Positions 43,058 to 52,952 of a stretch of DNA of 64,000 nucleotides are shown here, piece by piece; positions within the stretch are counted from its first letter, which is position 1, and the number at the start of each line of letters is the position of its first letter. The translations under genes were made by a program, and so were the position numbers. Below the pieces are notes generated by a model that had not been told where the DNA came from, did no database searches, and saw only the letters and a program-made list of their open reading frames with translations. Source of the stretch: Acidobacteriaceae bacterium (GTDB lineage: Bacteria > Acidobacteriota > Terriglobia > Terriglobales > Acidobacteriaceae); NCBI GenBank assembly GCA_003139095.1, contig PLHW01000008.1, positions 251,652 through 315,651 on the forward strand, in the 5' to 3' direction.

Positions 43058-45903
43058 GCGGATTCCTGTGAGCCGGAGCTCCGCGCGCCCGTCGCGCGCG
43101 CCTCGCCCTTGCGCGCCCCGTGCGCCAACGAGCCGTTAAAGTACGCGGCCAGCTCTTGCCCAGTGTACGATTTTTTAACTCGCGCCACCTGCTCCGGCGT
43201 GCCCTGCGCCACCACGCGCCCGCCTTCTTCGCCGCCCTCCGGACCCAGATCGATGATCCAGTCCGCGTTCCGGATCACGTCCATATTGTGCTCAATAATA
43301 ATCACCGTGTTGCCCAAGTCCGTCAGCCGGTGCAGCACGTCGAGCAGTTTGCGCACATCGTCAAAGTGCAGACCTGTGGTCGGCTCATCCAGCAGATACA
43401 GCGTCTTCCCCGTCTGGCGCTTGCTCAGTTCGCGCGCCAGCTTGATGCGCTGCGCCTCGCCGCCCGACAGCGTCACGGCCGACTGCCCCAGATGAATGTA
43501 CCCCAGCCCCACGTCCACCAGCGTTTGCAGCTTCTGCCGCACCTGCGGAATGTTCTCCAGAATCTGCAGCACATCCGACACCGGCATTTCCAGCAGGTCC
43601 GCGATGGAATAGCCGCTAAAGCGCACCGCCAGTGTCTCGTGATTATAGCGGTGCCCGCCGCACACCTCGCACTGTACGTACACGTCGGGCAAAAAATTCA
43701 TCTCGATGCGCCGCTGCCCCTCGCCCTGGCACGCCTCGCAGCGCCCGCCCGGCACGTTAAACGAAAACCGGCCCGGCTTGTAGCCGCGCTCGCGCGCTTC
43801 CGGCAGCATGGCAAAAAAATCGCGCACCAGCGAAAAAATTCCCGTGTACGTCGCCGGATTCGAGCGCGGCGTCCGCCCAATCGGCGACTGGTCGATGCGT
43901 ATCACCTTATCGATCAGCTCCGCGCCCACAATCGCCTTGTGCGTGCCCGGTTCCTCGCGCGAGTGGTAGAGCTGACGCGCCAGCGCGCGATACAGAATGT
44001 CGTTCACCAGCGTCGACTTCCCCGACCCCGATACGCCCGTCACCACGGTCATCACGCCCAGCGGAAACACCACATCCAGATTCTTCAGATTATTTTGTCG
44101 CGCGCCCAGAATCGTGATCGCCTTGCCATTTGCGCCGCGCCGCTCCGCCAGCATCGCAATCTGCTGCCGCCCCGCAATGTACGCGCCCGTCAGCGAATCC
44201 GGGGAATCCATGATCTGCTGCGGCGTTCCGCTCGCCACCAGCGCGCCGCCATGCCGTCCTGCGCCCGGTCCCAGGTCAATCACATAATCTGCGCGGCGGA
44301 TCGTCTCCTCGTCGTGCTCCACCACCAGCACCGTGTTGCCGAGGTCGCGCAGATTCTCCAGCGCCGCCAGCAGCCGCCCGTTGTCGCGCGAGTGCAATCC
44401 AATCGACGGCTCATCCAGCACATAAAGCACGCCGCGCAATTTCGATCCAATTTGTGTCGCCAGCCGAATCCGCTGCCCCTCGCCGCCGGAGAGCGTCGCC
44501 GCCGACCGTCCCAGCGAAAGATAGCCGAGCCCTACATTCGCCAGAAATTCCAGCCGCTCCACGATCTCGTGCAGAATGCGCCCGGCAATCGTCTCTTCCC
44601 TTCCCTTCAGCTTAATCTTGCGCGCCGTCTCCAGCGAGCGCGCGACCGGCAGCGCGGTGAAATCCGCAATCGACATCCCGTTCACCTTCACCGCCAAACT
44701 TTCCGGCCGTAGCCGCTGCCCGTGGCACGTCGGGCATTCGCTCGCAGACATAAAGTCCATCAGATAATCCCGGTAGCCCTCCGACGTCGACGACTCGAGA
44801 TTCTGCCGCAGAAACCCAACCACCCCTAAGAATCCCGTCTTCCCGCCGCGCGCCGGCTCGCCATACAACAGCAGATTCTGAATCTTCTCGGGAAATTTCT
44901 CGAACGCCATGCCGAGATCGAGACCATACGCCTCGGCCACCAGCTTCAATCCATGAATCAGATTTTGCGACGCCGAGCCCGGCCCAAGTCCCCCGTCCAG
45001 CAAGGGTTTTGACCAGTCCACAATCACCTTGCCCGGATCGAAATCATACCGGCTGCCCAGGCCATGGCATTCCGGGCACGCCCCGTACGTGCTGTTGAAC
45101 GAGAACGACCGCGGCTCCAGTTGCGGCACGCTGATCCCGCAGTCCGGGCACGCCAGCATCGATGAGTACAGAATCTCTTCGCCATTCACCACCGCGACCA
45201 GCACCAATCCGCCGCCCAGCTTCATCGCCAGCGACACCGACAAGTCCAACCGGTGCTCGATGCCCGGCTTCACCAGCAGCCGGTCCACCACCACTTCAAT
45301 CGTGTGATTTTTGCGCTTGTCCAGTTGCAGATCGTCTTCCAGGCTGACCAGTTCCCCATCCACGCGCGCGCGCGTAAAGCCGTGCTGGACGAGCTTTTCC
45401 ATCTCTTTTTTGAATTCGCCTTTGCGCCCGCGCACGATGGGCGCCATGATCATCACGCGGTCCTCGGGCGTCAGCGCCATCACGCGCTGCACAATCTGGT
45501 CCGCCGACTGCCGCGTAATCGCCTTGCCACACTTCGGGCAATGCGGCACGCCAATCGACGAATACAACAATCGCAGGTAATCGTAAATTTCGGTGATTGT
45601 CCCGACCGTCGATCGCGGGCTGCGGCTGGTCGTTTTCTGCTCAATCGAAATCGCCGGGCTCAGCCCGTCGATCGAATCCACATCCGGCCGCTCCATCTGA
45701 TCGAGAAACTGGCGCGCATACGCCGACAGCGTTTCCACGTATCGCCGCTGCCCTTCGGCATAAATTGTGTCGAAGGCGAGCGACGACTTGCCCGATCCGC
45801 TCAGCCCCGTAATCACCGTCAGGGTGTTGCGCGGGATCTCGACGTCAATGTTCTTCAGGTTGTGCTGGCGCGCACCGCGCACCGAAATCTTCGTAATGGC
45901 CAT
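43054..45903 (-). CDS. uvrA: Excinuclease ABC subunit A
   Basis: The 949 residues carry two ABC ATPase units: Walker [10 protein letters not shown] and GVSGSGKST, and signatures [11 protein letters not shown] and [11 protein letters not shown]. Zinc-finger Cys pairs (CPDCGI...CPECHG and CEACQGEG...CEVCGG) are present. UvrA finds bulky DNA lesions and loads UvrB. It lies first in a two-gene unit with the CPBP protease, joined by a 4-base overlap. The Arg/Gly-rich C-terminal 20 residues are variable. Confidence 0.97.
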   Translation of the reverse strand: MAITKISVRGARQHNLKNIDVEIPRNTLTVITGLSGSGKSSLAFDTIYAEGQRRYVETLSAYARQFLDQMERPDVDSIDGLSPAISIEQKTTSRSPRSTVGTITEIYDYLRLLYSSIGVPHCPKCGKAITRQSADQIVQRVMALTPEDRVMIMAPIVRGRKGEFKKEMEKLVQHGFTRARVDGELVSLEDDLQLDKRKNHTIEVVVDRLLVKPGIEHRLDLSVSLAMKLGGGLVLVAVVNGEEILYSSMLACPDCGISVPQLEPRSFSFNSTYGACPECHGLGSRYDFDPGKVIVDWSKPLLDGGLGPGSASQNLIHGLKLVAEAYGLDLGMAFEKFPEKIQNLLLYGEPARGGKTGFLGVVGFLRQNLESSTSEGYRDYLMDFMSASECPTCHGQRLRPESLAVKVNGMSIADFTALPVARSLETARKIKLKGREETIAGRILHEIVERLEFLANVGLGYLSLGRSAATLSGGEGQRIRLATQIGSKLRGVLYVLDEPSIGLHSRDNGRLLAALENLRDLGNTVLVVEHDEETIRRADYVIDLGPGAGRHGGALVASGTPQQIMDSPDSLTGAYIAGRQQIAMLAERRGANGKAITILGARQNNLKNLDVVFPLGVMTVVTGVSGSGKSTLVNDILYRALARQLYHSREEPGTHKAIVGAELIDKVIRIDQSPIGRTPRSNPATYTGIFSLVRDFFAMLPEARERGYKPGRFSFNVPGGRCEACQGEGQRRIEMNFLPDVYVQCEVCGGHRYNHETLAVRFSGYSIADLLEMPVSDVLQILENIPQVRQKLQTLVDVGLGYIHLGQSAVTLSGGEAQRIKLARELSKRQTGKTLYLLDEPTTGLHFDDVRKLLDVLHRLTDLGNTVIIIEHNMDVIRNADWIIDLGPEGGEEGGRVVAQGTPEQVARVKKSYTGQELAAYFNGSLAHGARKGEARATGARSSGSQESA

Positions 45904-45987
45904 TCAGCGACTACTGTATGGACTTCCGTAACGTGGACGGGGTCCCCAGAAATGTTGGAGAGTGAAAGTACGCGGCTTGACTCCCGT

Positions 45988-46017
45988 ATCATAGGTGTTA
46001 ACAGTTCTCGGGGTCAA
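45988..46017 (-). promoter_or_regulatory. Sigma-70-like promoter for uvrA
   Basis: TTGACC (46017-46012) and TATGAT (45993-45988) with an 18-bp spacer. No recognisable LexA box was found in the same region. Confidence 0.5.
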
Positions 46018-46085
46018 ATGCCGCTACAGTTAAATGACTTGCCGGTTGCGGCGCTAAGATTTGCGCCAACGCTGCGATGGGCGAA

Positions 46086-46152
46086 TTAAAAGATTTGCAA
46101 AATTAAGATTTGCGGACGTTTTGCAAATTTAATGTTTTGCAAATTTAAGATG
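46086..46152. repeat. TTTGCAAATTTAA repeat cluster
   Basis: Four AT-rich units (AAAAGATTTGCAAAATTAAG, AGATTTGCGG, TTTTGCAAATTTAATG, TTTTGCAAATTTAAG) occur in tandem with palindromic GCAAATTT cores. They lie between uvrA and the small membrane protein gene. Confidence 0.7.
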
Positions 46153-46199
46153 GGCCAGGTAGGACTGGCCCACTATTACGGCCTCATGAGGATTTAGAC

Positions 46200-46376
46200 G
46201 TGGAAGCGATTTTGGCAATTTTCCTGATCGGCAGCACCGCCATCGTATCGGTTGTTCTCGGCGTACTCGGCGCGTATTACGCAGTCTGCGGTGTGTTAGC
46301 CGCCTTCAATCCCGAGCGCAAGTCGCACCTGCTCCCGCAACTCATCCCCAATCCCACTCAAGCCAGCGGCGATTAA
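46200..46376 (+). CDS. Small single-span membrane protein (58 aa)
   Basis: A GTG start at 46200 follows GAGGA 8 bases upstream and opens a 58-residue frame. Residues 4-35 are hydrophobic (ILAIFLIGSTAIVSVVLG, YYAVCGVLAAF). A short polar tail (NPERKSHLLPQLIPNP) follows. Too short for usual gene callers. No family recognised. Support: good SD, a clear hydrophobic-then-polar layout, and isolation between uvrA and the STN-domain gene. Confidence 0.5.
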   Translation: MEAILAIFLIGSTAIVSVVLGVLGAYYAVCGVLAAFNPERKSHLLPQLIPNPTQASGD

Positions 46377-46455
46377 TCGATCTCGCCGCGGTCGCTGCGC
46401 CGCAATGCGCGACATTCTCGTCGCGTGCTTGCCGGTTTCATAGCCGCGACGCGGC

Positions 46456-46487
46456 GCAAAAATAAAACCCACGGCGCCAACCGTGGG
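46456..46487 (-). terminator. Rho-independent terminator after the STN-domain gene
   Basis: On the minus strand CCCACGG-TTGGCG-CCGTGGG (46487-46468) is followed by TTTTATTTTT. Confidence 0.8.
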
Positions 46488-46544
46488 CTGAAGCGATAGG
46501 GACGGGACGTAGTCGCGGCGTAAGAACCCCTGCCGCTCCCTCAT

Positions 46545-47453
46545 TTATTCGTTCGGCGGTTGGTTCGGCACACCCGGAGGCACTCCCGGCCCTCCCGGTT
46601 GCTGACCCTGCCGCATCATCTGCAACAGTTGCTCCGGCGTCTTTGGCCCCGCGTTTGGATTCGGCTGCTCCTCCTGGTTCGGGTCCGGTTGAGGCTGAAG
46701 AATCTGACCCTGTCCCGGCGCCGGCGCCGGCTGCGCATCGGAATCGTCATCTTTATCGTCGTCGGCATCCGAATCGTCGCTGTCGTCCGCCGCGGCTGCG
46801 GCCTGCGCCGGTGGCGGCGGAAAAGCTTGCGCCGGCACACCTTGCTGCTGCTGCTGCATCATCATCATCCGATCCCGGAAGGCCTGCGGCGGCATACGCC
46901 CTGGCATCATCGGCTGCGGCGGCTGGTTCTGGTCGAACGCGTTGCCCGGAACGTTGGCCGCCGTCTGCACCCCGCCCGCCGAGGGCTTCGGCGTCAACAA
47001 CACCGTCGCCACAGAATTTGGGTCGGCCATCGACCCCAGCATCACGTAATTGAAGGAGCTTCCGTTCAGTAAAATCGCCAGCACGTCCCGCGGCGCTCCC
47101 GGGCCCAATTGCGTCACCACCCGCTCGTTCCCGCCGCCCGGCGGAATATCGATGGAGGCGCCCGTCACGCTTCTCACCTGGCGCAAAATCTCGCCCAGCG
47201 TCGAATTCTGCGCGTTGATCGTCAGCAATCCATTTTGATAGGTAATCTTCGGCGCCGCCGCCGGCATCTGATCCAGCGGCACTTGCGACAGCGGTCCGCT
47301 CGGCAGCGGCGGCAGAACCAATGGCGCCGTCTTCTTGTGAGCTTTGTGGTGGGCCACCGGGGTCGGCGTCGCCTGATCGACGGCATGACCGAGCAACGCC
47401 GCCCCCAGCAGGAGCACGAATAATCGCGCGATCAGTTGCGTTTTACGCAGCAT
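46545..47453 (-). CDS. Secreted protein with STN-like (secretin/TonB short N-terminal) domain
   Basis: The 302 residues begin with a signal peptide (LFVLLLGAALLGHA). A domain at about 70-135 (LTINAQNSTLGEILRQVRSV, DVLAILLNGSSFNYVM) matches the STN pattern of secretins and TonB receptors. The remaining half is disordered and repetitive: Met/Gln-rich, an Asp-rich stretch near 225-240 and Pro/Gln/Asn-rich to the end. No outer-membrane barrel follows, so it may act as a free periplasmic binding or scaffold protein. Confidence 0.7.
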   Translation of the reverse strand: MLRKTQLIARLFVLLLGAALLGHAVDQATPTPVAHHKAHKKTAPLVLPPLPSGPLSQVPLDQMPAAAPKITYQNGLLTINAQNSTLGEILRQVRSVTGASIDIPPGGGNERVVTQLGPGAPRDVLAILLNGSSFNYVMLGSMADPNSVATVLLTPKPSAGGVQTAANVPGNAFDQNQPPQPMMPGRMPPQAFRDRMMMMQQQQQGVPAQAFPPPPAQAAAAADDSDDSDADDDKDDDSDAQPAPAPGQGQILQPQPDPNQEEQPNPNAGPKTPEQLLQMMRQGQQPGGPGVPPGVPNQPPNE

Positions 47454-47712
47454 CTGCGTCCCCGTTTCCGCGAGCGGCAGCCAACCCGCCCTCTCGCCCG
47501 CACCCCAAGCGATTTTATCACTGGTTTAAGAACGCGAACCGTGAGTTTTCTTGCGGTCTTTATTACCACCGGAACGTTACCAGGTTTCGACCGACGCCCG
47601 GCAATATCCCGAGCGCCAAAAGATCGCCGCCCCAAAATCGCCACTCGCCCCGATCGTCCGGATTTCCTATCACATCCCCGCCTCGGCGGTAGAATGCGAA
47701 AGGAGGTTCGTC

Positions 47713-48729
47713 GTGAATCTTGCTTCCCTGAAGCTTTGGAAACGACGAGGCGCACTGGCGTTTGTGGCACTCCTGCTTGGCGCCGGTGCGGCTTACTCTC
47801 AAACCTGCCTGAGCGCCCCCGACATGGGCGCGCCCGTCCGCACCGCGCTCGAATCCGCCGCCCAGCGCTACTTTGAAATGTCCGCCCGCGGAGATGCGGC
47901 CGCCCTCAAGCAAAATTCCATCCCTGCGCTCGCCGCCAGCTTTGGCGGCGTCGAAGCCGCCCTCAGGGACAACCAGTCCATCTTTTCGGCCGCCCACGCC
48001 AGCGCCCGCCCGCCTTTTCTTCTTACCGCCGATGGTCCCGACCCACTGCCCCACGCCGAGTTCCTCTGCGGCGTGTTCGGTCCCTCCGGCCAAACCAGCC
48101 AGAGCGCGGTCTTCGTTCTCAATAATCTTCCGCCCGGAAAATACGCCGTCGTCATTCTCGACGTCAGCGGAGAAAAAGAGCTGCGCACCCTGACGCTCAT
48201 TCTCCAGCAGCTCGGCGCCGATTGGAAATTAGCCGGATACTACGCGCGCGCCTCCGAAGCCGCCGGTCACGATGGCAACTGGTACCTCGACAAGGCTCGC
48301 GACTTCAAGAAAAAATCCCAGAATCACAACGCCTGGCTCTTCTACCGCGACGCCATCGCGCTCAACTCGCCCGTCGACTTCATGAGCACGCTCGCGAGCG
48401 ACAAGCTCTACGACGAAGCCCAGTCCGTCCACCCTGCCGACATGCCCGCCGACGGCAACCCTGTCGAGCTAACCGCGGCCGGCAAGACTTATCGTTGGAC
48501 CGAAATCTTCCCCCTCGCCGTCGGCAACGATCTCGACGTAGTCGTCCGCTATTCTTCGCCCGACATTTCGAGTACTCAAAAAACTTTTGAAGAAAATATG
48601 CAGGTCATCAGAACTCTGGTCGCAAAATTCCCCGAGTTGCGCGAAGCCTTCGCCGGCGTGGTTGCCCGCGCCGTGGCCCCTAACGGCCAGGACTACGGCT
48701 CCATGCTGCCGATGAAGGAAATCAAATAG
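47713..48729 (+). CDS. Secreted protein of unknown function
   Basis: About 338 residues. The GTG start at 47713 has a perfect AGGAGG six bases upstream and gives a signal peptide (ALAFVALLLGAGAAYSQ). The mature part starts with a helical region (VRTALESAAQRYFEMSARGD) and has a central sandwich-like stretch. A TPR-like helical pair follows (NAWLFYRDAIALNSPVD). I do not recognise the family. It is divergent from the STN-domain gene across 260 bp. Confidence 0.65.
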   Translation: MNLASLKLWKRRGALAFVALLLGAGAAYSQTCLSAPDMGAPVRTALESAAQRYFEMSARGDAAALKQNSIPALAASFGGVEAALRDNQSIFSAAHASARPPFLLTADGPDPLPHAEFLCGVFGPSGQTSQSAVFVLNNLPPGKYAVVILDVSGEKELRTLTLILQQLGADWKLAGYYARASEAAGHDGNWYLDKARDFKKKSQNHNAWLFYRDAIALNSPVDFMSTLASDKLYDEAQSVHPADMPADGNPVELTAAGKTYRWTEIFPLAVGNDLDVVVRYSSPDISSTQKTFEENMQVIRTLVAKFPELREAFAGVVARAVAPNGQDYGSMLPMKEIK

Positions 48730-48751
48730 TGGCGCAAACCGGCGTCTTCGA

Positions 48752-50752
48752 CTAACTCGCTGGCACGCGCTTCGGAATCGCGTCCTCCAACGTGCACTCC
48801 TCCGGAGACTTATCCATCCGCAGGCCCATAAAAACCGGCGCGCGCAGCTTCATGCCGCCTTCGCTCGTCTCGTGCGTCCACTCGGAAAATTTGATCTCGG
48901 CCACCAGCTTCGGCTGCACGAAATGAACTTTCCGCAACCCGCCAATCTCGCCGTAAAACGGATTCTTCGCCGTCTCCAGCGGCGTCAACGTCGCGAACAT
49001 TTCTTTCAACGCTTTGTGATCGAAACCGGTCCCGGCCTGCCCCACATGAATCAGCCTGCGCTGCCCGTCATACAGCCCCAGCACGAGCGCGCCAAAATAA
49101 TCCCGGCTGCCTTCGGGGTCGGTATAGCCGCCAATCACGCACTCCTGCCGTCTGGTAATTTTGATTTTGAGCCACTCTCGCGACCGCGTCTCCTCGTAAA
49201 AACTGTTGCGCTTTTTGGCGACAATGCCTTCCAGTCCCTTTTGCGCCGCCGCCTCAAACAGCGCGAGGCCCTTCTCCGCATAGTGGTCGGAAAAATGAAC
49301 CACGTCGCCTTTCGTAATCAGCTCTTGCAGCAATCGCTTGCGTTCTTCCAGTTTCACGCGCCGCAAATCAAGATGGTTGAGATAGAGGAGATCGAAAGCG
49401 TAATAAGTGATCGGCACGCCCTCGCGCCCCGGCAGACGCGGCTTCCCCGGCCGAAACCCGGTGCGCTGCTGCATCAGGCTGAACGAGGGGCGCCCTTCGT
49501 CATCGAGCGCAACAATTTCTCCATCGAGAATCGCGCGGCCCGCTTTGACGAATTTTGGCAGCGTCGCGAGTTCCGAAAATTGCGCCGTCAGATCGTTCTG
49601 ATTGCGCGACACGAATCGCACCCGCCCATCGTCGATGAACGCGATCGCGCGGTAGCCGTCCCACTTGATTTCGAACAGCCAGTCCGGATTGTCGAACGGC
49701 TTCTCGATCGCCGTAGCCAGCATGGGGTTGATAGCGGTCGGCATAGCCCGCCGCACCGCACCCTCGATTTCACTCGTCGCCGCCGCTGTTTTACTGCGGG
49801 CAGCCGATTTAACCGCAGAGGATGCAGAGTTCGCAGAGGAGCTCTTTTTTTTCTTCTCGGGGAATGAGGTTGCGGCGACAACACCAGATCCGCCATTCCT
49901 CCCGCCCGTGGATTTTCCGTTCGCACCGCCGTCGCGATGATTTTGAAAGGAAGGAAGCTTCTGCGTGCTAGGGGTTTTTTCATTAGCTTTCTCTGCGCTC
50001 TCAGCGGCCTCTGCGTTTAAGCCTGCGGCCGGGACTTTTTTTTTACCCGCGGCTTTCTTGCGATCCGCGCGAGCCACCGCCTCCGCCAGCCACGCGGCCT
50101 TGAGCTTGCCCCGGCTCGCCGGACGGCTGCTCGTCCACTCCGCCGAATCCGCATCGCCCGCGATCCCGGCCATCGTGCGCTTGGTCAGAATCGAAGTGTC
50201 GTACTTCTCGATGTCGAATCCCTCAACTACATGCTCGTCTTTCTTCTTGATAAGCAGCCATTCCGTTCCTTTACTGTCGCTGCGCCGCGCTTTGATGTGG
50301 ATCAGCGCGAAATCGCCCTTCAGCCGTTGGCCATTCAGCCGGAACTTCAAATCGCCCTTCGCGAGCATCGCGGCCGCTTCTTTGTCCGTCCCCGGAACAT
50401 ACTTCCCATCCACCGGAACCGGCGACAGCGGCTCCCACGTTCCTACGTCCCAAACCATCACGGTTCCCGCGCCGTAATTGCCTTCCGGAATCGTGCCCTC
50501 AAAGTCGAAATACGAGACGGGATGATCTTCCACCTGCATCGCGAGCCGCTTGTCGGCGGCATCGAGTGACGGCCCTTTTGGAACCGCCCACGATTTCAGC
50601 ACGCCTTCCATCTCCAGGCGAAAGTCATAATGCAGCCGCGTGGCGCGATGCCTCTGCACGACAAAGCGGTGCTTCGACTTCTTCTCGACCTTCGGAGGAG
50701 GTTCGGGCGTTTCCTCGAAACGCCGTTTGCGCTTGTATTCGTCGAGAGCCAT
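48752..50752 (-). CDS. ligD: LigD-type ATP-dependent DNA ligase (phosphoesterase + ligase, no polymerase)
   Basis: The 666 residues start with a 3'-phosphoesterase domain (about 25-175; HRFVVQRHRATRLHYDFRL, GTIPEGNYGAG). A linker (about 230-335) leads to the ligase domain with adenylation Lys363 in EIKWDGYRA, DGEIVAL and EGIVAKKRNS, and a C-terminal OB fold. The usual LigD primase-polymerase domain is absent. Such ligases act in Ku-dependent end joining, but no ku gene is in the window. The linker is Ala/Lys/Ser-rich and is encoded largely by an inverted repeat (49808-50020). Confidence 0.92.
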   Translation of the reverse strand: MALDEYKRKRRFEETPEPPPKVEKKSKHRFVVQRHRATRLHYDFRLEMEGVLKSWAVPKGPSLDAADKRLAMQVEDHPVSYFDFEGTIPEGNYGAGTVMVWDVGTWEPLSPVPVDGKYVPGTDKEAAAMLAKGDLKFRLNGQRLKGDFALIHIKARRSDSKGTEWLLIKKKDEHVVEGFDIEKYDTSILTKRTMAGIAGDADSAEWTSSRPASRGKLKAAWLAEAVARADRKKAAGKKKVPAAGLNAEAAESAEKANEKTPSTQKLPSFQNHRDGGANGKSTGGRNGGSGVVAATSFPEKKKKSSSANSASSAVKSAARSKTAAATSEIEGAVRRAMPTAINPMLATAIEKPFDNPDWLFEIKWDGYRAIAFIDDGRVRFVSRNQNDLTAQFSELATLPKFVKAGRAILDGEIVALDDEGRPSFSLMQQRTGFRPGKPRLPGREGVPITYYAFDLLYLNHLDLRRVKLEERKRLLQELITKGDVVHFSDHYAEKGLALFEAAAQKGLEGIVAKKRNSFYEETRSREWLKIKITRRQECVIGGYTDPEGSRDYFGALVLGLYDGQRRLIHVGQAGTGFDHKALKEMFATLTPLETAKNPFYGEIGGLRKVHFVQPKLVAEIKFSEWTHETSEGGMKLRAPVFMGLRMDKSPEECTLEDAIPKRVPAS
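49808..50020. repeat. CCGCAGAGG inverted repeat inside ligD
   Basis: Left arm 49808-49842 (TTTAACCGCAGAGGATGCAG...) and right arm 49987-50020 (CTTTCTCTGCG...GCCTCTGCGTTTAA) are imperfect inverted copies. Both arms are read in frame within the LigD linker. Confidence 0.8.
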
Positions 50753-50837
50753 CGCGGTATTGTACTCGTGAGACGCTTCTGCTTTTCGGGAGGTTGGCGG
50801 GACCGATAGCTCTCGCCGTTGATTGGAATGCGGGAGA

Positions 50838-52751
50838 CTAGCTTTCCTGAATTGGAGCCGATTTCATCATCAAGCGGTTCAGGCGGGTCTTCATGTCGAT
50901 CGTTGCCGTGTGATTCTCTCCCAGCGTCTTGGCCGTAATATTGTAGGCGCGACCGGCTAGTAGCCGGGCCCCGGCTAAATCGCCGGTGGCCTCCAGCACT
51001 TGTGCCAGCGAGCCCATGACATTTGCCGTTTGGGGGTGCTCCGGACCTCGAACTTTTTCCATGATCCCCAGCGCGCGCCGGTAAAGAGCTTCCGCCTCCG
51101 CGAACTGCGCTCTTTTGTGGACAAGCGTCGCGAGAATAAACAGGGCAGTACCCAGGCTGGGATCCTCCGAGGCGCGCGCACCCTCATAAATCAACACCGC
51201 ACGCCGCAACAGAGCCTCGGTCTCATTGCGTTCGCCAGTTTCATTGAGTACGAGCGCCAGGTTCAGGAGGGCTTTCGCAATGGCAGGGTCGTTTGGCTTG
51301 AACCGTTTCTCCTGCACGCTCAGCGATTGCCGCAGAAGCGGTACGCTCCCCTTGGCATCGCCCTGGGCGCGGCGGACGAATGCGATCGCTTCCAGCACCG
51401 ATGCATAGTTCAGGTGATCTGTGCCTTGTGATTTTTCCGCCAGGGCCATCGCTCGCCATAGCAGCAGTTCGGCGCGTGCCAGGTCGCCCTTGTCACGTAG
51501 TACCAGCCCCAGGTTGTAGAGCACGTCGGCCACAAACTTGTTCGCCTCCTCTCCGCCACGCTCGCCAAGCCGCAGCGCGGCGCGCAAGTTCCTTTCGCCT
51601 CCGGCTAAGTCACCCTGTTGCCAGAGCAGCCACCCCAGATTTCTCAGCGGGACGGCCATAGCGGGATGATCCGCGCTTAATTCTTTCTCCTTGATCTCCA
51701 GCGACCGCCGGTAGAGCGCTGTTGCCTCTGCGAACTCTCCTCTATCGCGAAGCAGGCCCGCGAGGTTGTCCTTCGCCTCTGCGATCGCAAGCGGCCGATT
51801 CGCTTCCTGCTCTTCGGCTGCGACTATCCGCCGCAACAAAGTCTCCGCCGACGCTGTATCCCCCTTCCCCGTGAGCGATTGGCCAAGTTGGTTGAGCGCC
51901 AGGAGAGTGAGCGGATGATTCGGCCCGTAAGCCTTCTCCCTGATTTCGACGGCCCGCCGCAACAGCGGTTCCGCAGCGGCAAAATCTTTTTTTCCCAAAA
52001 GCACTCCCCCAAGTCCGGCGACACTAGTACCGAATTCAGCGCTCTCTGCTTCGGTGACTTTCTCGCGAATGGCGAGCGCGCGCCGGAACAGGGAGTCCGC
52101 CCCGTCAAAATCGCGTTCCTTAAGTTGCATCGTGGCGAGATTTTCCAAATTCATCGCCAACTCCTTTTCGCGTGGAGTTGACCTCTCGGCGACTTTCTCG
52201 TTGACTTCCACTGCCCGCCGAAATGCCGACTTCGCTCCTGCGGCATCGCCTTTCTCGTACTCCGCGAGTCCAAGCGCGTTATAAACCTCGGCCATCCTTC
52301 CATCGTTGTGCCCGTACGCCGCCGTCATGATGGCCAGCATCCTTCTCATCAAAGCCACAAGCGAATCGAGATCACCCCTCGCGCGCGCGAACTGCGTCAG
52401 ATATCCGAGGGTCGAGAGCAGATCGGGGGAATCGGGGCCAATGCTTTTTTCCTGAATGGCGACCACTCGCTGAAACAGCCGTTCTGCGCCTGCCTTGTCT
52501 CCTTGATTCATCTTGAGATAGGCGATCCGGCGCAGGTACGAAGCGATTTCCAGGGAGTCTTTTCCTTGTTTTCGCTCAATATCTTTCACCAGTCGCAGGA
52601 GGATCTGCTCAGCTTCGGCGTACTTTTGATTAGCGGCAAGTTGCTCGGCGCGGTTACTCGCCCGAGTGACGTCGTTGGGGTTCGAATTCCTGAAATAGTA
52701 GATCAGAAAGTAGGAGGCCATCATGGCGAAGAAAACTGGGAAGGATTCCAT
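50838..52751 (-). CDS. Membrane-anchored TPR protein
   Basis: About 637 residues. One N-terminal hydrophobic segment (FPVFFAMMASYFLIYYF) is followed by 12 or more tetratricopeptide repeats of the kinesin-light-chain type. Each has AEALYRRALGIMEKVRGPEHP-like spacing. The start at 52751 (MESFPVFF) has AAGGAAG upstream; a Met seven codons earlier is possible. Such proteins are protein-interaction scaffolds. No kinase or protease domain is attached. Its partner is unknown. Confidence 0.85.
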   Translation of the reverse strand: MESFPVFFAMMASYFLIYYFRNSNPNDVTRASNRAEQLAANQKYAEAEQILLRLVKDIERKQGKDSLEIASYLRRIAYLKMNQGDKAGAERLFQRVVAIQEKSIGPDSPDLLSTLGYLTQFARARGDLDSLVALMRRMLAIMTAAYGHNDGRMAEVYNALGLAEYEKGDAAGAKSAFRRAVEVNEKVAERSTPREKELAMNLENLATMQLKERDFDGADSLFRRALAIREKVTEAESAEFGTSVAGLGGVLLGKKDFAAAEPLLRRAVEIREKAYGPNHPLTLLALNQLGQSLTGKGDTASAETLLRRIVAAEEQEANRPLAIAEAKDNLAGLLRDRGEFAEATALYRRSLEIKEKELSADHPAMAVPLRNLGWLLWQQGDLAGGERNLRAALRLGERGGEEANKFVADVLYNLGLVLRDKGDLARAELLLWRAMALAEKSQGTDHLNYASVLEAIAFVRRAQGDAKGSVPLLRQSLSVQEKRFKPNDPAIAKALLNLALVLNETGERNETEALLRRAVLIYEGARASEDPSLGTALFILATLVHKRAQFAEAEALYRRALGIMEKVRGPEHPQTANVMGSLAQVLEATGDLAGARLLAGRAYNITAKTLGENHTATIDMKTRLNRLMMKSAPIQES

Positions 52752-52952
52752 AGCCTTGCTCTTCCTTTCCATGCGCCGTGTCGGCGACGCTTAACACCGG
52801 ACTTCTCTTGACCAGATTCTACTAGCGCGAGTCAGAGTGCGGACTACTCTAATTGTTGCCTTCTCTTTGCGATTACACAGCCCAGGGCTCACGCGCGCAG
52901 CAAACTGCCTTCACTCCGAAGACGTATACTGGTGCGTTTTCTAGGAGCGAGC

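Noticed and set aside
43120-44712. 530-codon Arg/His-rich open frame opposite uvrA
   Set aside because: Arises from third-base G/C bias of uvrA; no recognisable domain.
45900-46020. LexA/SOS box upstream of uvrA
   Set aside because: Only a half-site resembling CTGTAT; no symmetric box of E. coli or Gram-positive type.
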